Below, piece by piece: positions 1 through 10,290 of a stretch of DNA of 64,000 nt. The translations under genes were made by a program, and so were the position numbers. Source of the stretch: Piezodorus guildinii (taxonomy: Eukaryota; Arthropoda; Insecta; Hemiptera; Pentatomidae). How positions within the stretch are numbered: the first letter of the stretch is position 1; each line of letters starts with the position of its first letter. Where the stretch lies: NCBI GenBank assembly GCA_023052935.1, contig CM041298.1, positions 24,781,692 to 24,845,691 of the forward strand, in the 5' to 3' direction. The notes below the pieces were generated by a model, which was given only the letters and a program-made list of their open reading frames with translations, was not told the origin of the DNA and did no database searches.

Positions 1-1047
1 TGCCTCAAGTCATGATAAATAAACTAATTATTTAATGATTAAATTAAATGAATACAAACCAGTTTCTTTCTTTTCTTTATTATAAGAACGTTGTTATATT
101 TTTATTTACTCAAGTGAAATACTACTTTTGTCCAAGAGAAAAACTTATTATTTTCTTTCTTTATTTATTTTTTATTCAATAAAGGTTTAATTTATCACTT
201 GTTAAGGTTTTACATAATTTTTTTATTATTTTAAAGATATGTATTCTTTATTGGTATTTATATTTATTTAAAAAATATACACACTTAAAAATATGGCCAA
301 ATGAAATAAGGTTTAAAGAAAGTTTTATATTATTTATCGTTCCGGATGCTGTTTAAGAGAGCTTTTTTTTTTTTTATTTTTTATTTTTGCTGATATAATA
401 TTGTTGTTTTTATTTTTAAACCAAAGTATGTATGTGTGATGGAATGGATGGGTCCCTGGCGTGGCTCTAAAGGCTCCTAAACCTAAAAGGAATGAGTGTT
501 GTGGTTCCAAGAGAGGTTTACCAAAAACCTGGAAACCTTAACAAACAGATAAATAAATATGTGTTAAAAAATATTTACAACGATTTTATACCAGCACACC
601 TTCTCTATGCACTCACACCTTGACGAGGTGGGAAGGCTTACTTCTAAATTATATTTAGAAAACCAAGATGAGTGTAAAAAAAAAAAAATAATAATAAAAA
701 AAAAATAAAATAAATAAATAAATCATATGTAATTCGCTTAAAAACAACTTAATATTTGTTAAGTTTTTACATTTTCTGTCATGAACTTTGAACTTTTTAA
801 TCCTTTTATGATATCAGGATAGGTGAAGTGGCCTTTGAACCAGTAATTCTCAGCCATCAAACATTGTTATTATTTCTCTATATTTTTAATAATTTTGACT
901 TGAAAAAATGAGGAATCATTTTTTTATGAAATATATAGGTCTTTATTAATAATTTAATGATATAATATTTTAGTAACACTATTGAAAATGGGTACAAAGG
1001 GGAAATAAAAAAAAAAATAAAAAAACGGCATAAGGAAACAAAAAATA

Positions 1048-1053
1048 TTTATT
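1048..1053 (-). terminator. Polyadenylation signal of left-arm gene
   Basis: AATAAA on the minus strand, about 38 bases after the stop codon; mirror of 4547-4552. Confidence 0.5.
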
Positions 1054-1091
1054 ATATCCAAATACTGTTATGTACAGCAAATAAAACACCA

Positions 1092-1518
1092 TTAAATAAA
1101 TGAAATTTCATCTTTAAAACAAACTCTCCCTTTATATATTAATGATATCATCTCATTATTATTGTTGAAAGCTACAATCTCTTCATCCGACATCTTAAAT
1201 CTTTTAGGAAGATATACTCTGATTGTATTATCATGATCCTTCAACGTGGCGACCAACGCTAACCCTAATTTGGTCTTAAGATGCTCCAATTCCGCTATGA
1301 TGTATGGCCGCCCGATTTCAATATCCTTCAGTTTACACACTAAACGAGCGTCATCGTTTAAATGATTCAATAACTTTTTGAAGTCCCTCGCAGAACTAAA
1401 AATAGAGAAAAAAACAAAACAGGTGTTTAGGATAAATATGGTAAGAAAAAAACTCTATTAAAAAAAAAATAATAATAATGAGATATTATTAAAGTAATAA
1501 ATATACTTACGAATTCAT
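1092..1518 (-). CDS. Small two-exon gene, copy in left palindrome arm (about 101 aa, unknown function)
   Basis: Mirror copy of the gene at 4083-4508. Exon 2 is 1092-1395, the intron is 1396-1510 (115 bp; GT..AG on the minus strand) and exon 1 is 1511-1518, only 8 coding bases including ATG. The exon 2 reading frame gives the same protein as the right-arm copy, so the intron A-run difference and the substitution at 1485 do not touch coding sequence. An AATAAA signal lies at 1048-1053 (minus strand) just past the stop. A GCGCATGCGC palindrome sits upstream at 1635-1644. See the right-arm copy for the description of the protein. Confidence 0.7.
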
Positions 1519-1634
1519 GACGATTGATATGATGATGATGTAAAACAATATGCTACGATCGGATGCTAGAACGAAAATGAATCCCTAGGTACTCACTCGT
1601 CAAGGACTATTAGTTGTGTGCATGCACGCTAGTT

Positions 1635-1644
1635 GCGCATGCGC
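1635..1644. promoter_or_regulatory. NRF-1/erect-wing-like palindromic site upstream of left-arm gene
   Basis: GCGCATGCGC matches the core of the NRF-1-type palindromic promoter motif. It lies about 117 bp upstream of the ATG of the minus-strand gene. The match and its position are seen; binding is inferred. Confidence 0.35.
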
Positions 1645-1788
1645 TAACCCCCCTCCCTTCTTCCCCTCCACCAACCTCACTCCTACTCTTACCATCACTC
1701 GTCCAATTTCAAACAATCATTTTCACGATTGTCAATTCTCTGTCACTAATTAGGACATTATTTTTTGTTAATATTCATATTTGATATA

Positions 1789-1838
1789 CTCTCTCTCTCA
1801 CTCTCTCTCTCTCACTCTCTCTCTCTCTCTCTCTCTCG
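1789..1838. repeat. (CT)n microsatellite
   Basis: CT dinucleotide run interrupted by CTCA units, mirrored as (GA)n at 3763-3812. The same pairing sum as the palindrome centre (5601) shows no length difference between the two arms here, which is unusual for a fast-mutating microsatellite and points to a recent origin of the palindrome or to an artefact. Confidence 0.95.
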
Positions 1839-1839
1839 A

Positions 1840-2795
1840 AATTCAATAATTCATTAAGTTATTGGAAACATCAAGACTCTCATGTAGAATTAGATCGTGA
1901 AGGTTTTTATTGAGCATATCGCGATTAGGAAATCTTCCAGAAATATAAGTTGCTAAACATCAACGTATAAGCATTTGATGCTAATTGGAAATGTAATAAC
2001 CACTGATTATCATGAAACTGTTAGTAAAAATAAGGAAGAGCATAAAGTCCAGCGGAGAGATAGGATGAGAATTCATCAGATGAAAATTTGTCAACTATTT
2101 GATAGTCAATATGATCCAATCTTCCTCATATTTACACTTTTATAGCATTATTGTCCAACGATTGCGAAATCGTTCTTAAAATAATGCATGTTTTTATATT
2201 TTCTAAGGTTTTATTAATGGATATTCCTATTATTATCTCACTACTGTTGAGAGGTACGAACGATTGGGGATGATTTATATAAGGTTAAGTTCTATAACCT
2301 TATTCTATGAGGTTCGTGGTCTTACAGGTACAATTTCCTAATATTGAAGATCAGGAACTTACATTCACATGAATTATCAGGTACGCTATCTGTCTTCCTC
2401 ATATAATGGAATAAATAAATGAAGTACTAGTTTAATCACCTTTAGGAAACTCAGATCTTGTTTTTGTGAAACAGAAACAATTTTTTATTTTAGGATAGGG
2501 ACTGTTGTTCATTGATTTTGATTTTCACCTGTGCCTGTACCTGCCCTTCCCCCCTTCTCCCTCTCCCCCTCCCCACCCTCTCCCCCCCCTCCCTCCTCCT
2601 CCCTGGCTCACCCGTGAAACGAACGCTAGTCGTCTACATGAACACATTAGTTGCATATTTTAAGGATTTTTTTTTTTTATATTTATATTTCAGGACGATA
2701 TCAGCCGGTCGTGGAAGTTAGAGTTAGTTATGGGTGATGGGAGATGGTCAAAAGTGGTTAAGGATGGTCAGGGATAGAGAGAGAGAGGTTCAGAT
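1840..2795. other. Inner part of left palindrome arm, no gene recognised
   Basis: AT-rich sequence with one C-rich tract (about 2540-2605) that yields a low-complexity proline/leucine frame, and a GA-rich stem (2771-2787) next to the loop. Mirrored at 2806-3760. No reading frame here looks like a gene. Confidence 0.6.
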
Positions 2796-3762
2796 TTCTC
2801 CCGATATCTGAACCTCTCTCTCTCTATCCCTGACCATCCTTAACCACTTTTGACCATCTCCCATCACCCATAACTAACTCTAACTTCCACGACCGGCTGA
2901 TATCGTCCTGAAATATAAATATAAAAAAAAAAATCCTTAAAATATGCAACTAATGTGTTCATGTAGACGACTAGCGTTCGTTTCACGGGTGAGCCAGGGA
3001 GGAGGAGGGAGGGGGGGGAGAGGGTGGGGAGGGGGAGAGGGAGAAGGGGGGAAGGGCAGGTACAGGCACAGGTGAAAATCAAAATCAATGAACAACAGTC
3101 CCTATCCTAAAATAAAAAATTGTTTCTGTTTCACAAAAACAAGATCTGAGTTTCCTAAAGGTGATTAAACTAGTACTTCATTTATTTATTCCATTATATG
3201 AGGAAGACAGATAGCGTACCTGATAATTCATGTGAATGTAAGTTCCTGATCTTCAATATTAGGAAATTGTACCTGTAAGACCACGAACCTCATAGAATAA
3301 GGTTATAGAACTTAACCTTATATAAATCATCCCCAATCGTTCGTACCTCTCAACAGTAGTGAGATAATAATAGGAATATCCATTAATAAAACCTTAGAAA
3401 ATATAAAAACATGCATTATTTTAAGAACGATTTCGCAATCGTTGGACAATAATGCTATAAAAGTGTAAATATGAGGAAGATTGGATCATATTGACTATCA
3501 AATAGTTGACAAATTTTCATCTGATGAATTCTCATCCTATCTCTCCGCTGGACTTTATGCTCTTCCTTATTTTTACTAACAGTTTCATGATAATCAGTGG
3601 TTATTACATTTCCAATTAGCATCAAATGCTTATACGTTGATGTTTAGCAACTTATATTTCTGGAAGATTTCCTAATCGCGATATGCTCAATAAAAACCTT
3701 CACGATCTAATTCTACATGAGAGTCTTGATGTTTCCAATAACTTAATGAATTATTGAATTTC

Positions 3763-3812
3763 GAGAGAGAGAGAGAGAGAGAGAGTGAGAGAGAGAGAGT
3801 GAGAGAGAGAGT
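3763..3812. repeat. (GA)n microsatellite, mirror of 1789-1838
   Basis: Reverse complement of the left-arm CT tract at equal length. Confidence 0.95.
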
Positions 3813-3956
3813 ATATCAAATATGAATATTAACAAAAAATAATGTCCTAATTAGTGACAGAGAATTGACAATCGTGAAAATGATTGTTTGAAATTGGACG
3901 AGTGATGGTAAGAGTAGGAGTGAGGTTGGTGGAGGGGGAAGAAGGGAGGGGGGTTA

Positions 3957-3966
3957 GCGCATGCGC
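3957..3966. promoter_or_regulatory. NRF-1/erect-wing-like palindromic site upstream of right-arm gene
   Basis: GCGCATGCGC, about 117 bp before the ATG at 4083, in the only GC-rich stretch close to the gene. This fits a TATA-less housekeeping-type promoter. Function is inferred. Confidence 0.35.
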
Positions 3967-4082
3967 AACTAGCGTGCATGCACACAACTAATAGTCCTTG
4001 ACGAGTGAGTACCTAGGGATTCATTTTCGTTCTAGCATCCGATCGTAGCATATTGTTTTACATCATCATCATATCAATCGTC

Positions 4083-4508
4083 ATGAATTCGTAAGTATAT
4101 TTATTACTTTAATAACATCTCATTATTATTATTTTTTTTTAATAGAGTTTTTTTCTTACCATATTTATCCTAAACACCTGTTTTGTTTTTTTCTCTATTT
4201 TTAGTTCTGCGAGGGACTTCAAAAAGTTATTGAATCATTTAAACGATGACGCTCGTTTAGTGTGTAAACTGAAGGATATTGAAATCGGGCGGCCATACAT
4301 CATAGCGGAATTGGAGCATCTTAAGACCAAATTAGGGTTAGCGTTGGTCGCCACGTTGAAGGATCATGATAATACAATCAGAGTATATCTTCCTAAAAGA
4401 TTTAAGATGTCGGATGAAGAGATTGTAGCTTTCAACAATAATAATGAGATGATATCATTAATATATAAAGGGAGAGTTTGTTTTAAAGATGAAATTTCAT
4501 TTATTTAA
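4083..4508 (+). CDS. Small two-exon gene, copy in right palindrome arm (about 101 aa, unknown function)
   Basis: Exon 1 is 4083-4090 (ATGAATTC) followed by a good donor (GTAAGTATAT). The intron is 4091-4204 (114 bp) and ends in a T-rich tract plus TTTTTAG. Exon 2 runs from 4205 to the stop at 4506-4508. The splice joins in phase: the exon 2 frame is open from its first base and has no ATG of its own at the proper start, which strongly supports the 8-base first exon. The protein has a basic N-terminus, then alternating hydrophobic/charged segments with 'IGRPYIIAELEHLKTKLG', 'IRVYLPKRFK' and 'MISLIYKGRV'. It is short and probably all-beta, OB-fold-like (inference). Similar small proteins occur in many arthropod genomes, as far as I recall next to Maverick-type polymerase genes, which fits the neighbouring polymerase fragment. 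The biochemical role is unknown; single-strand nucleic-acid binding is only a guess. Confidence 0.72.
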
Positions 4509-4546
4509 TGGTGTTTTATTTGCTGTACATAACAGTATTTGGATAT

Positions 4547-4552
4547 AATAAA
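4547..4552 (+). terminator. Polyadenylation signal of right-arm gene
   Basis: AATAAA 38 bases after the stop codon of the 101-aa gene, followed by T-rich sequence. Confidence 0.5.
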
Positions 4553-5576
4553 TATTTTTTGTTTCCTTATGCCGTTTTTTTTATTTTTTTTTTATTTCCC
4601 CTTTGTACCCATTTTCAATAGTGTTACTAAAATATTATATCATTAAATTATTAATAAAGACCTATATATTTCATAAAAAAATGATTCCTCATTTTTTCAA
4701 GTCAAAATTATTAAAAATATAGAGAAATAATAACAATGTTTGATGGCTGAGAATTACTGGTTCAAAGGCCACTTCACCTATCCTGATATCATAAAAGGAT
4801 TAAAAAGTTCAAAGTTCATGACAGAAAATGTAAAAACTTAACAAATATTAAGTTGTTTTTAAGCGAATTACATATGATTTATTTATTTATTTTATTTTTT
4901 TTTTATTATTATTTTTTTTTTTTTACACTCATCTTGGTTTTCTAAATATAATTTAGAAGTAAGCCTTCCCACCTCGTCAAGGTGTGAGTGCATAGAGAAG
5001 GTGTGCTGGTATAAAATCGTTGTAAATATTTTTTAACACATATTTATTTATCTGTTTGTTAAGGTTTCCAGGTTTTTGGTAAACCTCTCTTGGAACCACA
5101 ACACTCATTCCTTTTAGGTTTAGGAGCCTTTAGAGCCACGCCAGGGACCCATCCATTCCATCACACATACATACTTTGGTTTAAAAATAAAAACAACAAT
5201 ATTATATCAGCAAAAATAAAAAATAAAAAAAAAAAAGCTCTCTTAAACAGCATCCGGAACGATAAATAATATAAAACTTTCTTTAAACCTTATTTCATTT
5301 GGCCATATTTTTAAGTGTGTATATTTTTTAAATAAATATAAATACCAATAAAGAATACATATCTTTAAAATAATAAAAAAATTATGTAAAACCTTAACAA
5401 GTGATAAATTAAACCTTTATTGAATAAAAAATAAATAAAGAAAGAAAATAATAAGTTTTTCTCTTGGACAAAAGTAGTATTTCACTTGAGTAAATAAAAA
5501 TATAACAATGTTCTTATAATAAAGAAAAGAAAGAAACTGGTTTGTATTCATTTAATTTAATCATTAAATAATTAGT

Positions 5577-6220
5577 TTATTTATCATGACTTGAGGCACC
5601 TAGAGGCCTAAATCGATTCACTCTTAGAAGAAGTCCGTCTAGACTTTTAAGGAACCAACCGCTCCCCTTTATTGTCATATCCTCCATCTCGGTAGCTATT
5701 TTCGAGTAGCTTCCACTGAGACTGTTCAAGACCGAAGAACTTTCGGATATTGTTATGTTTTTGGTTTTTAAACGCCCTATCGCACGTCTCCCCTCTAAAT
5801 ATTTCATAAGTGGCCTCTAGAACTAGATTGAATTTTAGAGGAGCATCTGATTCCGCCAAAAATTCTGTAATTAATCGATATAATGTTTCAGTCTGATGGC
5901 AGAGAAATTCCACAGCATCAATTGGTTCAGAACATGGAAGGTAAAAAGTCTTAATATCCCCTCCAAACGCTGTCTCGATTTCAAATAAAGGCCCTATAGC
6001 CATTTCCAACCGCCTTCGTTTCGTCATGACAAGGGGAGTTTCTCTCTGACAACGACGTAAATGATTCATGAGTTGGTTTTAGAGACGAAAAAATCTCGCC
6101 GCAAGAAACACATGTACGCCGTTTCTGAGTTGTCAAGCATGACTTTTCGTGACGTAGTTTGCTATCTTTTCGGCTGAAATTTCTATCACAATATCCACAC
6201 TTATTGTTACCTGATGCCAT
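5577..6220 (-). pseudogene. N-terminal part of a Maverick/adintovirus-type DNA polymerase B, frameshifted
   Basis: Starts at ATG 6218-6220 with a C2H2-type finger (frame 1; CGYCDRNFSRKDSKLRHEKSC, given here in pieces: C-x2-C near the start, H-x4-C at the end). A second Cys-pair finger follows and is split between frames 1 and 2. Frame 2 (to about 5770) holds the conserved block IETAFGGDIKTFYLP and later KFNLVLEATYE, ending near DRAFK. Frame 3 (about 5765 to 5590) holds KGSGWFLKSLDGLLLRVNR and GASS. This order (fingers, FGG..KTFY block, GSGW..DGLLL block) is what I know from the region in front of the polymerase in arthropod Maverick-like elements. Both frame changes fall at A/T runs (near 6085-6100 and 5763-5768), so they may be consensus errors rather than decay. 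The polymerase domain itself is absent: the frame ends at 5577, just inside the palindrome. Original sequence beyond that point would lie outside the window or is lost. Confidence 0.68.
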
Positions 6221-7200
6221 TATTGAAAACGAATGATAAAAAAAAAAAAAAAAAAACAATTTAAATGCGATATAATTAATAAACTTAAAAATAAATGAAA
6301 TAATCAAAATATTAATCGTAAAAAAAAAAACAAAAAAAAAAAACAAATAGCAAATAATAAATGAATAAATTTCTTCTAAAAATAAGAAAGATAAATTAGA
6401 AAATCCGAAGGGTAAAAGAAAAATGGAAAATAGTTGAAAAACTTATAATGATCTACAATTTAAAGCCAAAATGAAAAACAGTTCAATAAAACAGTACTGA
6501 CACGTTTAAAATTATCTTTCAAGAGGCTGTAAAAGAGAATGGGAAAGAGGCCTAGAAAACCATCCCTATTTATAGTCTACTTTGTTTACAAAATTTAGGA
6601 ATTATCTGTTCAAAGTCCAAGGCTTAAAGGATTAGGAGGTGTGTACCGATGTTGGGATGAAAAGGAGTGGGGGAAGGCCAAAGCTTTCCGAGTATGAGGG
6701 TAATCCAGATCTGGGTAGACTATAGTTGTTGATTAAAATTAAGTAATCGTCCGGACAGGTAAATAACCGTCTGAGAAGGCGCAAAAACAATTGTAAATGC
6801 TGAAAATATTATGTATAAAAAATAAATTTCCGACCGTAATAGGTCGAAAATGAAGTTTTATATCATTGTGTATATAAATATTTATGCTTCAAACATGGTG
6901 GCGCCATAAAACAAAATGGCGGTTGGGCACACTCAGCCTCTACAAAACATTATTGGGAAGATAACATATACAATCCCAAAGGAATAGGAGCTGCACCCTG
7001 TTGGACATATTACAAAATAGAGTGGGTGCTGCGCTCTTGCGGATATTTTATAAGGTACTGTATGTTCTGCGACTAAGTTAGGAGACAATTAAATTAAATA
7101 AGAAAGGTATAGAAATATTACCGAAAATTATACTATTGAACATGCTACTAAATTTTCATTTATTGAGAAGGTTATGTAACAGTTAGGAAGGCTTAAAAAA
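6221..7200. other. Non-coding stretch, no gene recognised
   Basis: Very A-rich at 6235-6370 upstream of the polymerase fragment, then moderately mixed sequence. Two ATGGTGGCGCC / AAAATGGCGG motifs occur at about 6894-6925, the same ATGGCGG word that recurs in the tandem array at 9.5-10 kb. No convincing frame. Confidence 0.5.
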
Positions 7201-7224
7201 AAAAAAAGAAAAACGAAAGTAAAC

Positions 7225-7720
7225 TTGACAATGGGTCCGCGATTATCATCAGAACTAAGCGGGAGGAACTTTCGGATATTTAAATTATAAGTACAATGAG
7301 TAAGCTAGCGAGTACCATCGGAACTAGCCGGGAGGAACTTTTGCATGCGTAAAATATAAGTACAATGAGTAGGTTAGCAAGTGTCATCGGACTTCGCCGG
7401 ATCAAACTTTCAGATGCTTAAAATAGAGCACCGATTAGAGATGGGTATGAATGATAAGAACAGGGTCCCAGGGTCACGTGATTAAAAAGGGAATTGTATG
7501 TTAGTTACGTTTAGGTCGAAATGTTGATTGAATTTATATAAATACAATTAGTAGGTTAGCGATGACCACCGTACCTAGCCGGAAGGAACTTTCAAATCCA
7601 TAAAATGGAGCAATTTGATTAGCTGATTAGAAAAAGGCATGAACAATAAGGGGATGTGTTCATAGGTCACGTGATTAATAGTGGGCGTCGTATACTAGTT
7701 AAAGTTAGATAGAGGTGTTT
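7225..7720. repeat. Imperfect repeats built on 'CATCGGAACTAGCCGGGAGG'
   Basis: Four related units start near 7225, 7295, 7368 and 7545, each combining AATGAGTA(A/G)GTTAGC, an ACTAGCCGGGAGGAACTTT-like core and a short AT-rich tail. A fifth core lies at about 9408-9432. Two copies of GGTCACGTGATTA are embedded (CACGTG at 7475-7480 and 7668-7673). Non-coding in all frames. Confidence 0.75.
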
Positions 7721-8269
7721 ATTGAAATTTTCTGTCATAACGTACTATTTTTATTATGTTTTTAAAGATTAAAAATTCAAAATCAAAGAGCTGAAGGCTC
7801 AATATTGAACTGAAAAAGGTTCTAAACTTTGATTACTTAACGACTATATAATGATGCGATAAACTCGTGTAATACGAAATAATTACGATGTAGTGTATCA
7901 TTATTCACGGCTATATTATTGATAATACCTTAGCAAGAGATAACACTAGTTAGTTGTTTTTTCGATAGAATTAACGATATCATTGTTTATTTCTTTCGGA
8001 AGGATTAGAGATTGTCCAACTAGGTGAGGTAGAAGACCGAAGCCGGCCGAGACGAACTCTTCCGAAAACATCGCGAAATAGCAATTCTAAAGCAGAATTG
8101 TTAATGATAAGTAAATAATACATAGAAAAGGTAAAAAAATGGTCTAAGAAGTTGAGAAAACAATTAAAACGGTTGAAAAAATATATTAAAAAATTATATT
8201 CGCCTACCGAAATAGGTACAAGTTTTATATTATTATATATTTATACTTTCCGCAATTATTAGAACAAAG

Positions 8270-8950
8270 TTGATATTTACGTCTTAAATTTATCTTGTTT
8301 ACGATTAAATCTTTTTACTATACTAAGAGATAAAACGTACAAAATCCGCATTATATTTATATATATACTTAAGAGGGTAATGGTTCAAAGTCTCAGAGCT
8401 TAAGGAATATTTATACTTTAAGCAATTATCAGTACGAAGTTGATATTGACGTCTTAAATTTATCTTTTTTACGATTAAATCTTTAGGGATTTACTATACT
8501 AAGACATGAAACGTACAAGGTCCGCATTATATTTATATATATAATAATGCTTCAAAGTCTCAGAGCTTAAGGAGCCTTTTATCGCTATTTAAATAGTAGG
8601 ATTAAGAATCAAAGTTCAAAGCTATATAGGATTAAAAATCATTACACGTAGGAAGATAATAGACCGTAGTCCAAGAGCTTAAGGAACCTTTTATCGCTAT
8701 TTAAATATTAGGATTAAGGATCAAAGTTCAAAGCTGTACAGGATTAAGAAGCCGTATAACGATGTTTTTATTAAAGGCATTAAGAAGGTTCAAAGTCCAT
8801 GTTTACGTTTAAGCTTAAGGAAATTTTTATCGCTACTTAAAATGTAGGATTAAAGATCAAAGTTCAAAGCTGTATAGGATTAAGAAGCCCTATAACAATC
8901 TTTTATATTAAAGCCACTAAGAAGGTTCAAAGTCCATGTTTACGTTTCAC
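8270..8950. repeat. Tandem-like repeats, two families
   Basis: A unit with GACGTCTTAAATTTATCTT..ACGATTAAATC is duplicated (about 8278-8390 and 8447-8560). A second unit, AGGATTAAGGATCAAAGTTCAAAGCT..AGGATTAAGAAGCC, recurs about every 110-150 bp from 8600 to 8900. No coding potential. Confidence 0.7.
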
Positions 8951-9059
8951 TTACCTGCATGTTTAAACATGATTCAAACCTGTTTGTACTTGCACAAATC
9001 TGTTTCTACATGATTCGACATGTCGCTGCATGCTCGAACAGGTTTACATTATTTAAATG

Positions 9060-10100
9060 GTGACGTCATAAAAACAAAAGGGCGTCCGGGTAGACTCATG
9101 CTTTATAAATACTAAACACGCCCAAACCGTAGGGAAAAGAAGATGGACGCCGGGTAGACTCATGCTTTATAAAGACTAAATTAGCCCAAAACGTAGGGAA
9201 AAGAAAATGGACGCCGGGTAGACTCATGCTTTATAAACTCTCAAGTTAGGCACTCTCATTGGTTAACTATTGAAGGAGTGGGGGGAGCAAAATGTAAACA
9301 ATGAGAAGGTTATGTAACAGTAAGGGAGGTTTCAATAAATGTAAACAATAGTAAGGTTATGTCACAGTTTGAAAGGTTTCGTAAAAGCACACATTACAAT
9401 TTGACCATCGGACCTAGCCGGGAGGAACTCTCAAGTTAGGTACTCTGATTGGTTAACTAATGCAGGAGTGGGGGGAGCAAAATGGCGTCCGGGTAGACTC
9501 ATGCTGTTTACATTGTTATGTTATAAAACAAAATGGCGGAAGGGTAGACTCATGCTTTATAAATACTAAATTAGCCCAAAACGTAGGGAAAAGGAAATTG
9601 GCGTCGGGTAGACTCATGCTTTGTAAATTGTGACGTCATAAAAGAAAATGGCGGACGGGTAGACTCATGCTTTATAAATACTAAATTAGCCCAAAACGTA
9701 GGGAAAAGGAAATGGGCGTCGGGTAGACTCATGCTTTGTAAATTGTGACGTCATAAAAGAAAATGGCGGACGGGTAGACTCATGCTTTATAAATACTAAA
9801 TTAGCCCAAAACGTAGGGAAAAGAAAATGGGCGCGTGGTAGACTCATGCTTTGTAAATTGTGACGTCATAAAAGAAAATGGCGGACGTGTAGACTCATGC
9901 TTTATAAATACTAAATTAGCCCAAAACGTAGGGAAAAGAAAATGGGCGCGTGGTAGACTCATGCTTTGTAAATTGTGACGTCATAAAAGAAAATGGCGGA
10001 CGTGTAGACTCATGCTTTATAAAGACTAAATTAGCCCAAAACGTAGGGAAAAGAAAATGGACGCCGGGTAGACTCATGCTTTATAAAGACTTAATACCCT
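9060..10100. repeat. Tandem array, 115-bp unit with TGACGTCA and ATGGCGG in each unit
   Basis: The half-unit 'GGTAGACTCATGCTTTATAAA' alternates with a related half-unit ending in TTGTAAATTGTGACGTCATAAAAG. The TGACGTCA octamers at 9631, 9746, 9861 and 9976 are spaced exactly 115 bp apart; another at 9061 opens the region. Each octamer is followed by AAAGAAAATGGCGGAC. TGACGTCA is the full CRE/ATF palindrome and AAAATGGCGG resembles the YY1/Pho motif (known motifs; binding is inferred). Short open frames in the array are an effect of the repeat, not genes. Confidence 0.9.
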
Positions 10101-10107
10101 CAAACAG

Positions 10108-10290
10108 GGGTCACGTGACCAAAAAGGGGCGTGGCTTAGTGGTTTAGGTTAGGTTGATAAAGGAACACGTGACTAAAAAGGGGCGTGGCTTAGTGGTTTA
10201 GGTTAGGTCGATGGCGCGAACCAGCGTGGTTAAGGTTAGGTCGTGATCGAAATTCAAATTCAAATCTCCCGCCATAGGTCACGTGACCAA
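10108..10290. promoter_or_regulatory. E-box-rich block (GTCACGTGAC) with GGGCGTGGCT boxes and TTAGG-like runs
   Basis: CACGTG at 10112-10117, 10166-10171 and 10280-10285, two of them in GGTCACGTGACC. AAAAAGGGGCGTGGCTTAGTGGTTTAGGTTAGGT is present twice (described, not written in full). An ATTGG box lies at about 10302. The dense palindromic sites look like a promoter or enhancer, but no gene start is evident in either direction within 400 bp. Confidence 0.4.

Larger units (their letters stand above)
1..5598. repeat. Giant near-perfect palindrome, arms about 2.8 kb
   Basis: Positions 1-2795 are the reverse complement of 2806-5598, around a loop of about 10 bp (2796-2805). Paired positions sum to 5599 at the outer end, 5600 around the exon and 5601 at the centre, so the arms differ by single-base indels, for example A10 at 1460-1469 against T9 at 4132-4140. 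At least two substitutions also separate them: 90 vs 5509 and 1485 vs 4116. Position 1 is still inside the palindrome, so the left arm may continue beyond the window. The right arm stops being testable at 5598, inside a polymerase reading frame. It could be a real head-to-head junction, a long terminal inverted repeat, or a foldback-read assembly artefact. Confidence 0.97.

Noticed and set aside
2512..3088. Mirrored frames of 69 and 74 codons near the palindrome centre
   Set aside because: Low-complexity Pro/Leu/Ser translation of a C-rich tract, without splice or start context; not conserved-looking.
9950..10147. 65-codon frame in the 115-bp array
   Set aside because: The same words repeat in other frames in neighbouring units; the frame is a product of the repeat.
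10144..10211. Telomere
   Set aside because: Only two TTAGG units at each of two places; too short, and inside a duplicated 50-bp unit.
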